A stretch of 64,000 nt of DNA from Sphingobium sp. MI1205 (GTDB lineage Bacteria; Pseudomonadota; Alphaproteobacteria; Sphingomonadales; Sphingomonadaceae), in assembly GCF_001563285.1 (NCBI RefSeq), contig NZ_CP005190.1, positions 228,136-292,135 of the forward strand, given 5' to 3'. The translations under genes and the position numbers were made by a program. Below, in pieces: positions 16,954-25,623 of the stretch (positions are counted from its first letter, which is position 1; each line of letters begins with the position of its first letter). Under the pieces are notes generated by a model. It was not told the origin of the DNA. It saw nothing but the letters and a program-made list of their open reading frames with translations, and did no database searches.

Positions 16954-18456
16954 TCAGGCCACCGCGGAACGGGGATCGGATTCGCCGTCGTTGCTGGGCG
17001 CAATGCGGGCCTCGCGAAGTTGCTGTCGCCGAACCTTGCCCGCGTCGTCGCGCAGCATATCGGTTACGAACTCGAAGCTTCGCGGGAGCTTGTAGGCCAC
17101 CAGTCTCTCGCGCAGGAAGGAAAGGAGCTCGTCAGACGTGAGATGTCCCTGTGCCCCGTCGGTTGGCTGAATAATGGCGTGGGTGGCAGCGCCGAAATCG
17201 CTGTCCGGAAGGCCGATCACAACGGCTCCCTGCACGCCAGGGTGGGCCATCAGTGCGCCCTCGACCTCGGCAGGAAAGATGTTCGCACCCCCGGACACGA
17301 TCATGTCCGTGCGACGGTCGGCGATATAGAGGTATCCCTCTTGATCCATCCAGCCGAAATCGCCCAAGGTTTCGAACCCATCATCCGTCACGCGCGCGTC
17401 GGCGCCGATGTAACTATATGTCGAGCCCCGGCCTCCGGCCGGAAGGGCAAAGATCTCGCCCACCTCGCCGCGGGGCAGCTCGTTCCCCGCCTCATCGACG
17501 ATCTTGATCTTGTCGAGGAGCGCGCGTCCGACCGAGCCGCGGTGCGCCAGCCATTCAACGCCATTCAGGATGGTTGTGACGATCCCTTCCGTCCCGCCAT
17601 AAAGCTCCCAGATTTTCTCGGGACCAATCCAGTCGATCCATTCCTGTTTGAGTTCTGGCGGCATCGGTGCGGCCCAATGCCACACGGTTTCCAATGAAGA
17701 GACATCGTACTTATCGCGCACTTCCTTCGGCAGACGCGATATCCGCATCATCATCGTCGGCACGAAGCTTGTCCATTTTATGCCGAACGTCTCGATCAGG
17801 CGAAGCGCCTCTTCCGGATCGAACCTCGTCATCCCGATGACGGAATGGCCTTCGGACAGGGCCTGAATGTTCGTCGTCACGGGCATGTTGTGGTAGACCG
17901 GACCCGTGGCGAGGATGGGGCCATCCGCCGGAAACCGAAGGGGCGGCTTGCGCTCGGTGTCGAAGGTATTTGGCCCAGGGGCCACGATAATCTTCGGACG
18001 GCCGGTAGAGCCACCCGAAGACATGGCCTTCCAGCGCGGCGCAATGACAGCTTCCAGAGGGGTGGTATCGGCGTGACCCCGGCCGAAATCGGCCGGCTGT
18101 GCGCCGAAAGCTCTCCGCAACGCCTCGTCGGAAGCAATCACCATCCTGGGCCCAGCCACGGCTACAATCGCCTGAAGCTCCGCCAGCGGCAGGCGATAAG
18201 ACACGACGTGCGGCGTCGCCCCGATCGTCCATAGCGCGAACATCAGTTCGTAAAATGCCGACCCGTTCGGCAGCGCCAGCGTAACAAGGTCGCCCGGTTC
18301 TACGCCGGCAGCGCGCAGCGCATGGGCGCGCCGCGTCGCGCGATCGGCCAAGTCTCCCCAGCTTATCACATCGTCGCCGTGCCGGATCGCCCATGCATCA
18401 TGCCCGTGCAGCGCCGCGCCGCGCGCGGGTATCTCAGCCAGTGGAAATATGGCCAT
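16954..18456 (-). CDS. AMP-dependent acyl-CoA ligase
   Basis: This encodes 500 residues of the ANL superfamily. It would activate a carboxylic acid to its CoA ester using ATP. The P-loop-like motif is SSGGSTGRPK (about residue 150), the A5 motif ELYGGTEG follows, then the A8 hinge region RTDMIVSGGANIFPAEVE and a C-terminal Lys in the A10 position (DDAGKVRRQQ). A GGAGG ribosome site precedes the ATG at 18456. In context it is the entry step that converts the ring-opened acid to a thioester. Confidence 0.92.
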   Translation of the reverse strand: MAIFPLAEIPARGAALHGHDAWAIRHGDDVISWGDLADRATRRAHALRAAGVEPGDLVTLALPNGSAFYELMFALWTIGATPHVVSYRLPLAELQAIVAVAGPRMVIASDEALRRAFGAQPADFGRGHADTTPLEAVIAPRWKAMSSGGSTGRPKIIVAPGPNTFDTERKPPLRFPADGPILATGPVYHNMPVTTNIQALSEGHSVIGMTRFDPEEALRLIETFGIKWTSFVPTMMMRISRLPKEVRDKYDVSSLETVWHWAAPMPPELKQEWIDWIGPEKIWELYGGTEGIVTTILNGVEWLAHRGSVGRALLDKIKIVDEAGNELPRGEVGEIFALPAGGRGSTYSYIGADARVTDDGFETLGDFGWMDQEGYLYIADRRTDMIVSGGANIFPAEVEGALMAHPGVQGAVVIGLPDSDFGAATHAIIQPTDGAQGHLTSDELLSFLRERLVAYKLPRSFEFVTDMLRDDAGKVRRQQLREARIAPSNDGESDPRSAVA

Positions 18457-18486
18457 CGACGAAATCCTCCAAAATCCCTCGCCCGC

Positions 18487-19371
18487 TCACTCCGACGCGG
18501 GCTTGCCCTTCCAGGCCGCCTTGTCCTTCACGCTGGCCGGCAGTCCCGTCGGGTCAATCGGCAAGCCAAAAACCTGCTCATTGTGAGAATGGCTCAATTG
18601 ATGCAGCGCGAAACTCGTCCCCATCGCATTCACGCGTCCTTGCGCGTCCTGTGCTGCGTTAACGGCTTCCTTCAGCAGCTTCAGCGTGAAGGATGGCTTT
18701 CTGGCGATCTTCTTCGCCATCGCCTCGGTAAAGCTTTGCAGCTCCTCGTTGGGAACCACATGGTTCACCATTCCCAGGCGATGAGCTTCATGTGCACCGA
18801 TGAAATCGCTGGTGAACAGCATTTCCTTGGCTTTGCGGACACCAAGCTCCCAAGGGTGATTGAAAAACTCCGCCCCCGCGACACCGATTTCGCCGGTGTT
18901 ATCCGCGAACTCCGCATCTTCGGCTGCGATGATGATGTCGCAGGGCCAGATGAGCATCAGCCCCCCGGAAATGGCCTTTCCCTGCACCTGGGCGATCGTG
19001 ACCTTGGGAATGTTGCGCCAGCGCTCGGAGAGCCCCAGGAACATTTCCTTCTCGATCCCCATGCGGCCTTCCGCCCCTGCGCAGCCGAACCCGCACCAGG
19101 TTCCGACCGGATCCCAAGGGGCCATTTCCGCGACGAAATCCGGCACGCGAAGATCGTGTCCCGAGGAGAAATGCTTGCCGTGTGCGGCCAGGATGATCAC
19201 CTTGACCGCGTCGTCCCGGGCTGCCTCGTTGAAAGCCGTGTTGAGCTCATAAAGCATGGCCGCATTTTGGGCATTGCGGCTCTCGGGCCGATTGAGCGCG
19301 ATCCGTACTACGTCGGTCGACACCTTCTCGACGAGTATCGTTTCAAACACCTCTGCTCGGCCAACGCTCAT
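18487..19371 (-). CDS. Enoyl-CoA hydratase family protein (EchA-like)
   Basis: ATG 19371, preceded by AAGAGGA, is preferred over an upstream in-frame start at 19458 that would run into the gene before it. This gives 294 residues. Crotonase marks are RPESRNAQN, GKHFSSGHDL at the oxyanion hole, GKAISGGLMLIW, then the acidic active-site stretch TGEIGVAGAEFF. An extended insert (WDPVGTWCGFGCAGAEGR) and a long C-terminal tail are features of mycobacterial EchA-type paralogues. It probably hydrates an unsaturated CoA ester, though hydrolysis cannot be ruled out. Confidence 0.85.
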   Translation of the reverse strand: MSVGRAEVFETILVEKVSTDVVRIALNRPESRNAQNAAMLYELNTAFNEAARDDAVKVIILAAHGKHFSSGHDLRVPDFVAEMAPWDPVGTWCGFGCAGAEGRMGIEKEMFLGLSERWRNIPKVTIAQVQGKAISGGLMLIWPCDIIIAAEDAEFADNTGEIGVAGAEFFNHPWELGVRKAKEMLFTSDFIGAHEAHRLGMVNHVVPNEELQSFTEAMAKKIARKPSFTLKLLKEAVNAAQDAQGRVNAMGTSFALHQLSHSHNEQVFGLPIDPTGLPASVKDKAAWKGKPASE

Positions 19372-19461
19372 CGCAGCAATCCTCTTCAGTATGGTTTTCT
19401 TGTTGGGGGGCTCGGTGCCCGAGGCGCTCGAGACCCTTTTCTCAAGCGCCTCGGACAACGG

Positions 19462-20328
19462 TCAGGCGGCGTCGCGCTTCCGTCCGGCGCCCGCGTCCGC
19501 CTGGTCCTTGGGATAGAGCCGCTGCAGCTTGGAGAAGGTCTCCTGACCCTCATTGCTCTTGTCCCAGACCATCCAACCACGGTCCATGTGGGAGAGGGCC
19601 TGCAACGCCATGCCGTAACCGACGCCGACCTGATCGTTGAAGAGCTGTTTCCAGCGATCCACGAAGCACTGCCGCGTGTAGCGGAGCGTGAGATCGTCAT
19701 AGGTCGCCATCTGGTGGGCAAGCTCCAGGGCGCGAGGCATGAGATCCTCCGGGTTCAGCACCTCGTTGACCACACCGAGACGCTGCGCCTCGTGAGCATC
19801 GATATGCTGGCCCGTCAGCAGGAAATATTTGCCCCGATTCGTCCCGAGCAGTTCCTGCCACAGGATATGCACACCATCGCCCGGAACCTCGCCGGCCGTG
19901 AAATGGCCCTCGTCGGCATAGACTGCGGTCGTCGATGCGAGATTGATGTCGCCGAGGACCATCAGTTCGCCGTGGATCAACGCGGGGCCGTTGCAGGCAC
20001 AAATCAAAGGCGCTTCGATTTCGAAAAGCCGACGGAACATCATCTTTTCGCCCCATGCGGGCACGTCGAAATTGCTGGGGGTCTTGATAGGCACGCCCCA
20101 CTCACCATGGCGGTCAATGAAGACGTCTCCCGTGCCGGTGAATACGACGACCCGATTGCCGCGGTCTCCACCGATATCGGTGAAAGCCGGGGCCCATTCG
20201 GAGTGATGTTCCGCGCCGTAGAGCACCGGTCCGTCATTACTGTGCCACTGTACGACAAGAACACCATCATCCGACCGCTCGAACTTGAGGGTCTTGTACT
20301 TGTCGAAATATTCAGGACGCTCGCTCAT
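19462..20328 (-). CDS. 6-oxocamphor-hydrolase-like beta-diketone hydrolase (crotonase superfamily)
   Basis: ATG 20328, behind GGAGAAG, gives 288 residues. The protein aligns by eye along most of its length with 6-oxocamphor hydrolase, which opens cyclic beta-diketones by retro-Claisen cleavage without CoA. Shared stretches include VFTGTG, NGPxxxH, VPGDG, NRGKYFLLTGQ and GVVNEVL. The three catalytic residues known from that enzyme (His122, His145, Asp154) have counterparts at His119, His142 and Asp151. It lacks the double-Gly oxyanion pattern of plain hydratases (ALIHGELMV). It lies between an SDR and an enoyl-CoA hydratase, which suits diketone formation followed by ring opening. The family call is from memory; the substrate is unknown. 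Confidence 0.8.
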   Translation of the reverse strand: MSERPEYFDKYKTLKFERSDDGVLVVQWHSNDGPVLYGAEHHSEWAPAFTDIGGDRGNRVVVFTGTGDVFIDRHGEWGVPIKTPSNFDVPAWGEKMMFRRLFEIEAPLICACNGPALIHGELMVLGDINLASTTAVYADEGHFTAGEVPGDGVHILWQELLGTNRGKYFLLTGQHIDAHEAQRLGVVNEVLNPEDLMPRALELAHQMATYDDLTLRYTRQCFVDRWKQLFNDQVGVGYGMALQALSHMDRGWMVWDKSNEGQETFSKLQRLYPKDQADAGAGRKRDAA

Positions 20329-20368
20329 CACATCTTCTCCATTAAATTGAAATTTCTGAATCGACTTT

Positions 20369-21127
20369 TCAGGCGATTACCATTCCGCCATCGACTGAGA
20401 GGGTCGCTCCAGTCAGGTAAGAGGCTGCTTCCGAACATGCCCATATGACGGCCGAAGCGATTTCATCAGGTCTTCCCGCCCTATTCATCGGCACGGACGA
20501 CTGGACATATTGATCGATGCTGAAGAAACCCTCGGCAGCTTTCTTTGCGAGCATCGGTGTTTCTATGACGCCGGGACATATAATGTTCACCCGGATGTTC
20601 TGCTTGGCATATTCGAGAGCCGTAACCTTGGTCAGACCGATCAAGGCATGCTTGCTCGCCACATAGGCGGGCAATTGCGGCGCTGCCCGAAGCGATGACA
20701 CGGATCCCGTGTTCATGATCGCACCACCGCCGGTCTTGAGCATGGCTTCGATCTCGTGCTTCATGCACAGCCACACGCCGGTCACATTCACGGCGAATAT
20801 CTGATCCCAACGCTCCCGCGAGCAGTCCACGGTGGTGCCAGTGTCAGGCGATATTCCGGCATTGTTGTATGCCGCGTCCAGCCGACCGAACCGGCTGACG
20901 GTTTCGGCCACCGACGCAGCTACCGAGTCCTCACTGGTGACGTCGGTGGGCAAGAAGATCGCCTCGCCGCCAGCGCGAAGAATGGCCTCCAGCGTTTCAC
21001 TGCCGGCACCCTCGTCACGATCGAGGATAGCCACTTTCGCGCCCAGCGCCGCAAACTCCTGTGCGGTGGACCGGCCAATTCCGCTACCGGCGCCGGTAAT
21101 GAGGGCAACGCGGCCGCTCCAATTCAT
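20369..21127 (-). CDS. Short-chain dehydrogenase/reductase
   Basis: The start is ATG 21127, giving 252 residues; an upstream TTG is possible but less likely. The cofactor motif TGAGSGIG is at residues about 11-18, with LDRDEG predicting NAD use, then YNNAG and the active site Ser...YVASK. The ending YLTGATLSVDGG is typical. It precedes the 6-oxocamphor-hydrolase-like gene by 41 bases and could make the diketone that enzyme cleaves. That link is inference. Confidence 0.9.
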   Translation of the reverse strand: MNWSGRVALITGAGSGIGRSTAQEFAALGAKVAILDRDEGAGSETLEAILRAGGEAIFLPTDVTSEDSVAASVAETVSRFGRLDAAYNNAGISPDTGTTVDCSRERWDQIFAVNVTGVWLCMKHEIEAMLKTGGGAIMNTGSVSSLRAAPQLPAYVASKHALIGLTKVTALEYAKQNIRVNIICPGVIETPMLAKKAAEGFFSIDQYVQSSVPMNRAGRPDEIASAVIWACSEAASYLTGATLSVDGGMVIA

Positions 21128-21171
21128 CACATTCACCTGTGTTGCTCCCAATCACCGACTCCAGAGACGCA

Positions 21172-22020
21172 TTACTTGCGCATGTGCTCGGGCAGACGGT
21201 CATCGGGGATGGGGGGGCGATAATCTTCGGCCATTCCGTCGGTGATGCAGACACGCTGGAGGGTGCGGGTTTTGCCGGGAACAAGTCCGCCGCGAGCGTG
21301 ATGATAGGCCTGGTTCGCCCAGATCACGATGTCGCCGTTGCGCCAGCGATGTTCGTAGATATTCGAGTCCGCATAGAGGTGCACGTGCAGCTCGGAGAGC
21401 AGATCCTCGCTTTCGGCTTCGCTCAGACCGATGACGAGAGCGGTGTTCTGCTGGGTCGCGTAAAGCACCTCCTGGCCCGTGATGGGATCGCGATGAATGA
21501 GAGGGTGTTCGGCCCGCGGAGCATTTTCCGGATAACCCTCAATGCGCTGGCGGCCGGTCAACCCTTCCTCGCTCGCGGAAAAGAGGTTGAGGCCCTTCAG
21601 GCCCCGCAGACGTTCCCTGGTCGCCGGCGCAAGCGCCTCGAGCGCCAGCCGGCCGCTTGCGAAGCGCGTCCAGGTTTCCTCGTACGGGACTTCGATACCG
21701 TGGAGGGATATGCCCAGAAGCGGCACCGGCGTGTACAGGAAGTCCAGATGGAACGAGACCTCAGAGTCGCCCAGAAGACCGTCCTTGCGCGTGTTCGAGA
21801 CATAACCGACAGTCGTGAAATCTTCCAGGACCGGGCCCAGCTTGGACATCACCCGTTTTTGCTGATCCTGCGTCAGCTCCTGCTCACGGAACACGAGATA
21901 GCCATATTCCTTAAACAGGCGAGCGACCTCGTCGTCATTCTTCTCGTCCCTCAGGTCGAGATCGACCTCGACGCCGAATGGCTGGATCTTCGTAATCTTC
22001 GTTGCCGATTTGACAGACAT
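21172..22020 (-). CDS. TauD/TfdA-family Fe(II)/2-oxoglutarate dioxygenase
   Basis: ATG 22020, behind GGAGG, is chosen over an upstream TTG, giving 282 residues. The iron-binding HxD is in SFHLDFLY (about residue 92), the distal His in QAYHHARGG and the 2-oxoglutarate-binding Arg in TLQRV. The enzyme hydroxylates or cleaves its substrate with consumption of 2-oxoglutarate. Members act on sulfonates, aryloxyacids, terpenoid and fatty acid derivatives, so the substrate cannot be read from sequence. It lies in the operon after the P450 electron-transfer genes. Confidence 0.9.
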   Translation of the reverse strand: MSVKSATKITKIQPFGVEVDLDLRDEKNDDEVARLFKEYGYLVFREQELTQDQQKRVMSKLGPVLEDFTTVGYVSNTRKDGLLGDSEVSFHLDFLYTPVPLLGISLHGIEVPYEETWTRFASGRLALEALAPATRERLRGLKGLNLFSASEEGLTGRQRIEGYPENAPRAEHPLIHRDPITGQEVLYATQQNTALVIGLSEAESEDLLSELHVHLYADSNIYEHRWRNGDIVIWANQAYHHARGGLVPGKTRTLQRVCITDGMAEDYRPPIPDDRLPEHMRK

Positions 22021-22091
22021 CACAACCTCCAAATGCTGGAATTTCTCGTGCGGCGGGTTTGGTTATAGGTCCGCCGCTTCGTTTTCATCGT

Positions 22092-23876
22092 TCAGTAGAC
22101 ATCCCGTTGGTACCGACCCTCACTTTGCAGTGTTCCCAGGAGTGCCTCGGCGGCAGAGTCCGTGATGCCCATGCCGTCGCGAAGGGCGCAGACGAGGGCG
22201 CGATGAACGTCCGGCGCCATGTTCGCAGCGTCGCCGCAGACAAAGATATGAGCCCCGTCGGCGATCCACCGGCACAGTTCGCCGCTTTGCTCCAGCAGCC
22301 GGTGCTGGACGTAAACCTTGTTCATCTCGTCGCGGGAGAAAGCCGTATCGAGCCTCGTCAGCACGCCCGATCGAAGAAACGCACTCAGCTCTTCCTCGTA
22401 CAGGAAATCCGTCGCGCGATTTCGTTCGCCGAAGACGAGCCAGGACCGGCCAGCACCGTCCTGCGCGGCGCGTTCCTGTAGAAAGCCGAGATAGGGGGCG
22501 ACACCGGTGCCAGCTCCGATCATGATGATGGGAACGCCCGCCGCCGGCAGCCGGAAATGCGCGTTGGAATGCACATAGACCTGAAGCCGAGAGCCGATCG
22601 GGGTCCGTTCGCAAAGCTGCCCGGTTGCGACGCCACGGCGCTGCTCACCCCAAAGGGAATAGGATACAGGCGCTATGGTCAGATGCACTTGCCGAGGCGA
22701 CGCCTTGAGGCTGGACGCAATCGAATAGAGCCGGGGCTGCAAAGGCCGAAGCATTTCGACAAAGATCTGAGCGTCGAGAGAAGCGGCAGGATATCTCCGC
22801 ATGATATCGACGATATGATGGTTGCGCATCAGCGCGGTTCGTTCGCCCGCGTCGGGAGCGAGCGCGACGCCGGCGAGCATGTCATTGTGCGATGCTGCGC
22901 CCCAGGCCCCCAGAAAGCGGGGTGTCACTGCGGCGATGTCCAGATAAAGGCGAAGCGCTTCATCAAGTGGAAGGGACTCCCCCTTGAGCGTAACGATTGC
23001 TTTGGCATTGAGCCCGCCCGCTTCAAGGACCGCATCGATCAGCGCCGGATCGTTCTCGACGATGACGCCAAGGGCATCGCCGGGTTCATAAGCCGCGTCC
23101 GCCAGCTCAGGCAGCTCGAGAGCCAGGTGCCGCGTCGCCTTGCTGGAGCCTGGACCCGTCAGAACGCGGCTGTCGACCACGACGCCTTCGATCAGCCGAT
23201 ATTTTTCGCGTCGCGCTGCCGCCGGCCCGCTGGGGCCGAGAGCATCCTGCAACGCCAAAGGCTTCTGCACGATCGCTTGGAGAACCGCCGCGCGCCACTC
23301 GGCAGCCGGTTCCTCATAGTCGATGTCGCAATCTATCCGGTCCAAAATCCGTTTTGCGCCCAGCGCCGCGAGGGAAGTGTCCAGACGACGCCCCGCTGCG
23401 CAGAAGTGCTCATAAGTCGAATCGCCGAGGGCCAGCACGGCATAGCGCAGATGTCCGAGCGATCCGGCTTCAGCGGCGCCGAGCGCAGCAAAGAAACTTT
23501 CCGCGGCATAAGGCGCATCACCATCACCCGTCGTGCTGGCGACGAACAGGGCGATCTCCGTCTCCCCCAGTTCGGAGATGTCCGCGTCGGCCATATCCAT
23601 GACGCGCGACGTCAACCCGTTCTGGTCGATCGCCTTGCCGAGAGCTTTCGCGACCTCCTCGCTGGCCCCGGTCTCAGTCGCGAACAATATCGTCACATGG
23701 CCCGAGGGCACATTGCCATCGCTGCTCTGCCCGCCATTGGCATACGCAACATGGGGCTCCCCAAGAGTGTCGCCTTGACCTCGCTGCGGCTCGAAAGTGC
23801 TTTCGCTGAGCGTCACCGCGGGTGCCCTCCGACTGAAAGGTTGCCCCTGCAGATCACGCGGACGCCGCCTCGACAT
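22092..23876 (-). CDS. Diflavin NADPH reductase (sulfite-reductase/CPR type)
   Basis: Up to 594 residues. An FMN flavodoxin domain comes first (FATETGASEEVAKALG at about 67, STTGDGDAPYAAESFF, GDSTYEHFC), then the FAD domain with RLYSIASS, then the NADPH domain with GAGTGVAPYLGFLQ and VFGERN, ending in an aromatic residue as in cytochrome P450 reductases. It shuttles electrons from NADPH through FAD and FMN. Its start overlaps the end of the Rieske ferredoxin by 23 bases in another frame, so the two are coupled. The first 55 residues are poorly conserved-looking and the true start could lie later. With the P450 and ferredoxin it forms an unusual electron chain. Confidence 0.88.
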   Translation of the reverse strand: MSRRRPRDLQGQPFSRRAPAVTLSESTFEPQRGQGDTLGEPHVAYANGGQSSDGNVPSGHVTILFATETGASEEVAKALGKAIDQNGLTSRVMDMADADISELGETEIALFVASTTGDGDAPYAAESFFAALGAAEAGSLGHLRYAVLALGDSTYEHFCAAGRRLDTSLAALGAKRILDRIDCDIDYEEPAAEWRAAVLQAIVQKPLALQDALGPSGPAAARREKYRLIEGVVVDSRVLTGPGSSKATRHLALELPELADAAYEPGDALGVIVENDPALIDAVLEAGGLNAKAIVTLKGESLPLDEALRLYLDIAAVTPRFLGAWGAASHNDMLAGVALAPDAGERTALMRNHHIVDIMRRYPAASLDAQIFVEMLRPLQPRLYSIASSLKASPRQVHLTIAPVSYSLWGEQRRGVATGQLCERTPIGSRLQVYVHSNAHFRLPAAGVPIIMIGAGTGVAPYLGFLQERAAQDGAGRSWLVFGERNRATDFLYEEELSAFLRSGVLTRLDTAFSRDEMNKVYVQHRLLEQSGELCRWIADGAHIFVCGDAANMAPDVHRALVCALRDGMGITDSAAEALLGTLQSEGRYQRDVY

Positions 23877-24186
23877 CGTCGAACGTCACATAAATCGTGT
23901 CGTTCTCGACCTCGACGTCATAGACCTTGACGGGGATCCATGCCGGCACGCCGGTCACCTCGCCCGTCAGGAAGCTGAAACGGGAACTGTGCGCGGGGCA
24001 CTCGACGCTGTCTCCGCAGATCCAGCCCTCGCTCAGAGACTCATCCTCATGGGTGCACCGATCATCGATCGCGCGGAATCCGTGATTCTCGATGTGCGCG
24101 ACGCAGAGCGTGCGATGGCCAACTTCGACCTTGCGCATCTCGCCGGGCGGAAGGTCACTGACTTTGAGGATTTCCACCTTGTTCAT
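23854..24186 (-). CDS. Rieske-type [2Fe-2S] ferredoxin
   Basis: ATG 24186 overlaps the P450 stop by four bases (ATGA), giving 110 residues. The cluster ligands are all present: CTHEDESL (Cys-x-His at about 44-46) and CPAHSSRF (Cys-x2-His at about 63-66). It resembles the soluble ferredoxin components of ring-hydroxylating dioxygenases. Between a P450 and a diflavin reductase it presumably passes electrons to the P450, or else serves the Rieske oxygenase at 8627-9883. Confidence 0.9.
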   Translation of the reverse strand: MNKVEILKVSDLPPGEMRKVEVGHRTLCVAHIENHGFRAIDDRCTHEDESLSEGWICGDSVECPAHSSRFSFLTGEVTGVPAWIPVKVYDVEVENDTIYVTFDDVEAASA

Positions 24187-25547
24187 GCGCGCGCGCTCCA
24201 GTTGTCGAGAATGACGGGGAAGGAGATGTACGTGGGGATCTGGTCCCTTGGATCGTCGGAGGCCTTGAGCGGCAAGGTCTGTGCCTGAAGCTTGGGATCG
24301 CGCCTGATCCCTGCACGGAACAAACCCTGGACGAGCTTCAGATGGCTGCCGCTCTTGCCGTCGTTGCCGAGCACGGCACGCAAGCCGAGGCATTGATGGG
24401 CGCCGGTTGCAAAGGCGAGGCCATACCTGCTTATACCTTCGGGAATCTCGCGCCGCGGATTGAATTCATTGGCATCGTCGCCAAAGATCGCGCGATCTCG
24501 GCCGGCTCGCGCCACCCATGCCTGGACTTCGTCACCAGCCTTCAGCTGGACATCACCGGCATCGAGGTCGTCGACCGCCAAGCGGGTAAGGAACGGAACG
24601 AAGGGGGCACGCAGGCGCAAGGCCTCCTGCAGCGCGTTGCTGACGAATTCCATGTCTTCGATGCAGGCCCGATCGGCCGGATATTTTTCGAACCAGTCGA
24701 GCAGATACTCGACGGTAGAGAGCACCGCCTGAACACTGGTCCCGGTCGTCGCAACGAAGAAGAGGATAGCCTCCTTGATGCCGACATCCTCATCGGCGTA
24801 GGTTTCATGGGCCTGTGTCGCGATCATCTGCAGAAGATTGAGCGGCACGTCGTCTTCTGTCAGTTCGCCCGCCGCCAGTCTTTGCAGCTGCCGACGCGTG
24901 TGCTCCAGTGACGGTCGATAAAACTCCTCCACGAAGACCTTCTTCGCTTCGATCCCGGCAGTCGTGACACCTTCACGATCTTCGAAATGCGCCGCACTAA
25001 GGCCGCCGAAAATCGGCAGGGCGCACCCGCGAAGGCGGGCCATCCCTTCTTCGGACTCGACGCCTTCGATGCCGATGATCTTTGCCGCGAACTCCAGGAA
25101 AATGAGCTCGACCACCCCAGCCAGGTCGCAGCCGAACGCCCCTTCCTCGTTGCGCTTGACCGCGCGACCCATCCACCGATCGACCGACGGAAGAATGATA
25201 TCCTCGCGAAAGCGCACGAGCTGTTCGGGCCGTACCAACGAATTGAGCAGGCGCCTTCTTTGACGATGGACGTCGCCATTGCTCATGGCGAGGTTGCCTT
25301 GCTGGAACTCGCGGACGTTGATTTCGGCAAGGGCGCTCGGGCAAACATAATTGTCGGCCGACACGTCGGCATTTTCCTCGACCGCCTTGGAGCGAAGGAC
25401 TGTCTGCATGGTATCAAGCGTGTCGATCGTCACACGCGAAACCGGACACTTGGACTGCGGTGCCTGTGGCGCGGTGTCCATTTTCATACTCTCCCATTGG
25501 GGAAGCGCGGGGCTCTTGGCCGACGCATCCACCGCTTGAAACTTCAT
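24183..25547 (-). CDS. Cytochrome P450 (first)
   Basis: The start is taken at ATG 25547 (454 residues); a Met 18 residues later is an alternative. The haem-binding loop is FATGAHQCLGLR with the proximal Cys. The ExxR is in LQEALRLRAPF. The I-helix reads FFVATTGTSVQAV in place of the usual acid-Thr pair, so oxygen activation may differ. An N-terminal CPVSRVTIDTLD stretch is like soluble bacterial P450s; there is no membrane anchor. It is followed by its own ferredoxin and reductase in overlapping frames and should hydroxylate the pathway substrate. Confidence 0.9.
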   Translation of the reverse strand: MKFQAVDASAKSPALPQWESMKMDTAPQAPQSKCPVSRVTIDTLDTMQTVLRSKAVEENADVSADNYVCPSALAEINVREFQQGNLAMSNGDVHRQRRRLLNSLVRPEQLVRFREDIILPSVDRWMGRAVKRNEEGAFGCDLAGVVELIFLEFAAKIIGIEGVESEEGMARLRGCALPIFGGLSAAHFEDREGVTTAGIEAKKVFVEEFYRPSLEHTRRQLQRLAAGELTEDDVPLNLLQMIATQAHETYADEDVGIKEAILFFVATTGTSVQAVLSTVEYLLDWFEKYPADRACIEDMEFVSNALQEALRLRAPFVPFLTRLAVDDLDAGDVQLKAGDEVQAWVARAGRDRAIFGDDANEFNPRREIPEGISRYGLAFATGAHQCLGLRAVLGNDGKSGSHLKLVQGLFRAGIRRDPKLQAQTLPLKASDDPRDQIPTYISFPVILDNWSARA

Positions 25548-25623
25548 AGAGGAAACTAGGGCGAGCGCGCCGCCGTGTATGTCACCGATGCTGGGGACTA
25601 ATCGGAGACGGCATCCGATCCCG

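Noticed and set aside
18322..20448. Very long open frame on the plus strand (708 codons)
   Set aside because: It lies antisense to the acyl-CoA ligase and two crotonase genes, which have full family motifs; its translation is rich in Arg, His and Gly with no domain. It is a GC-driven shadow.
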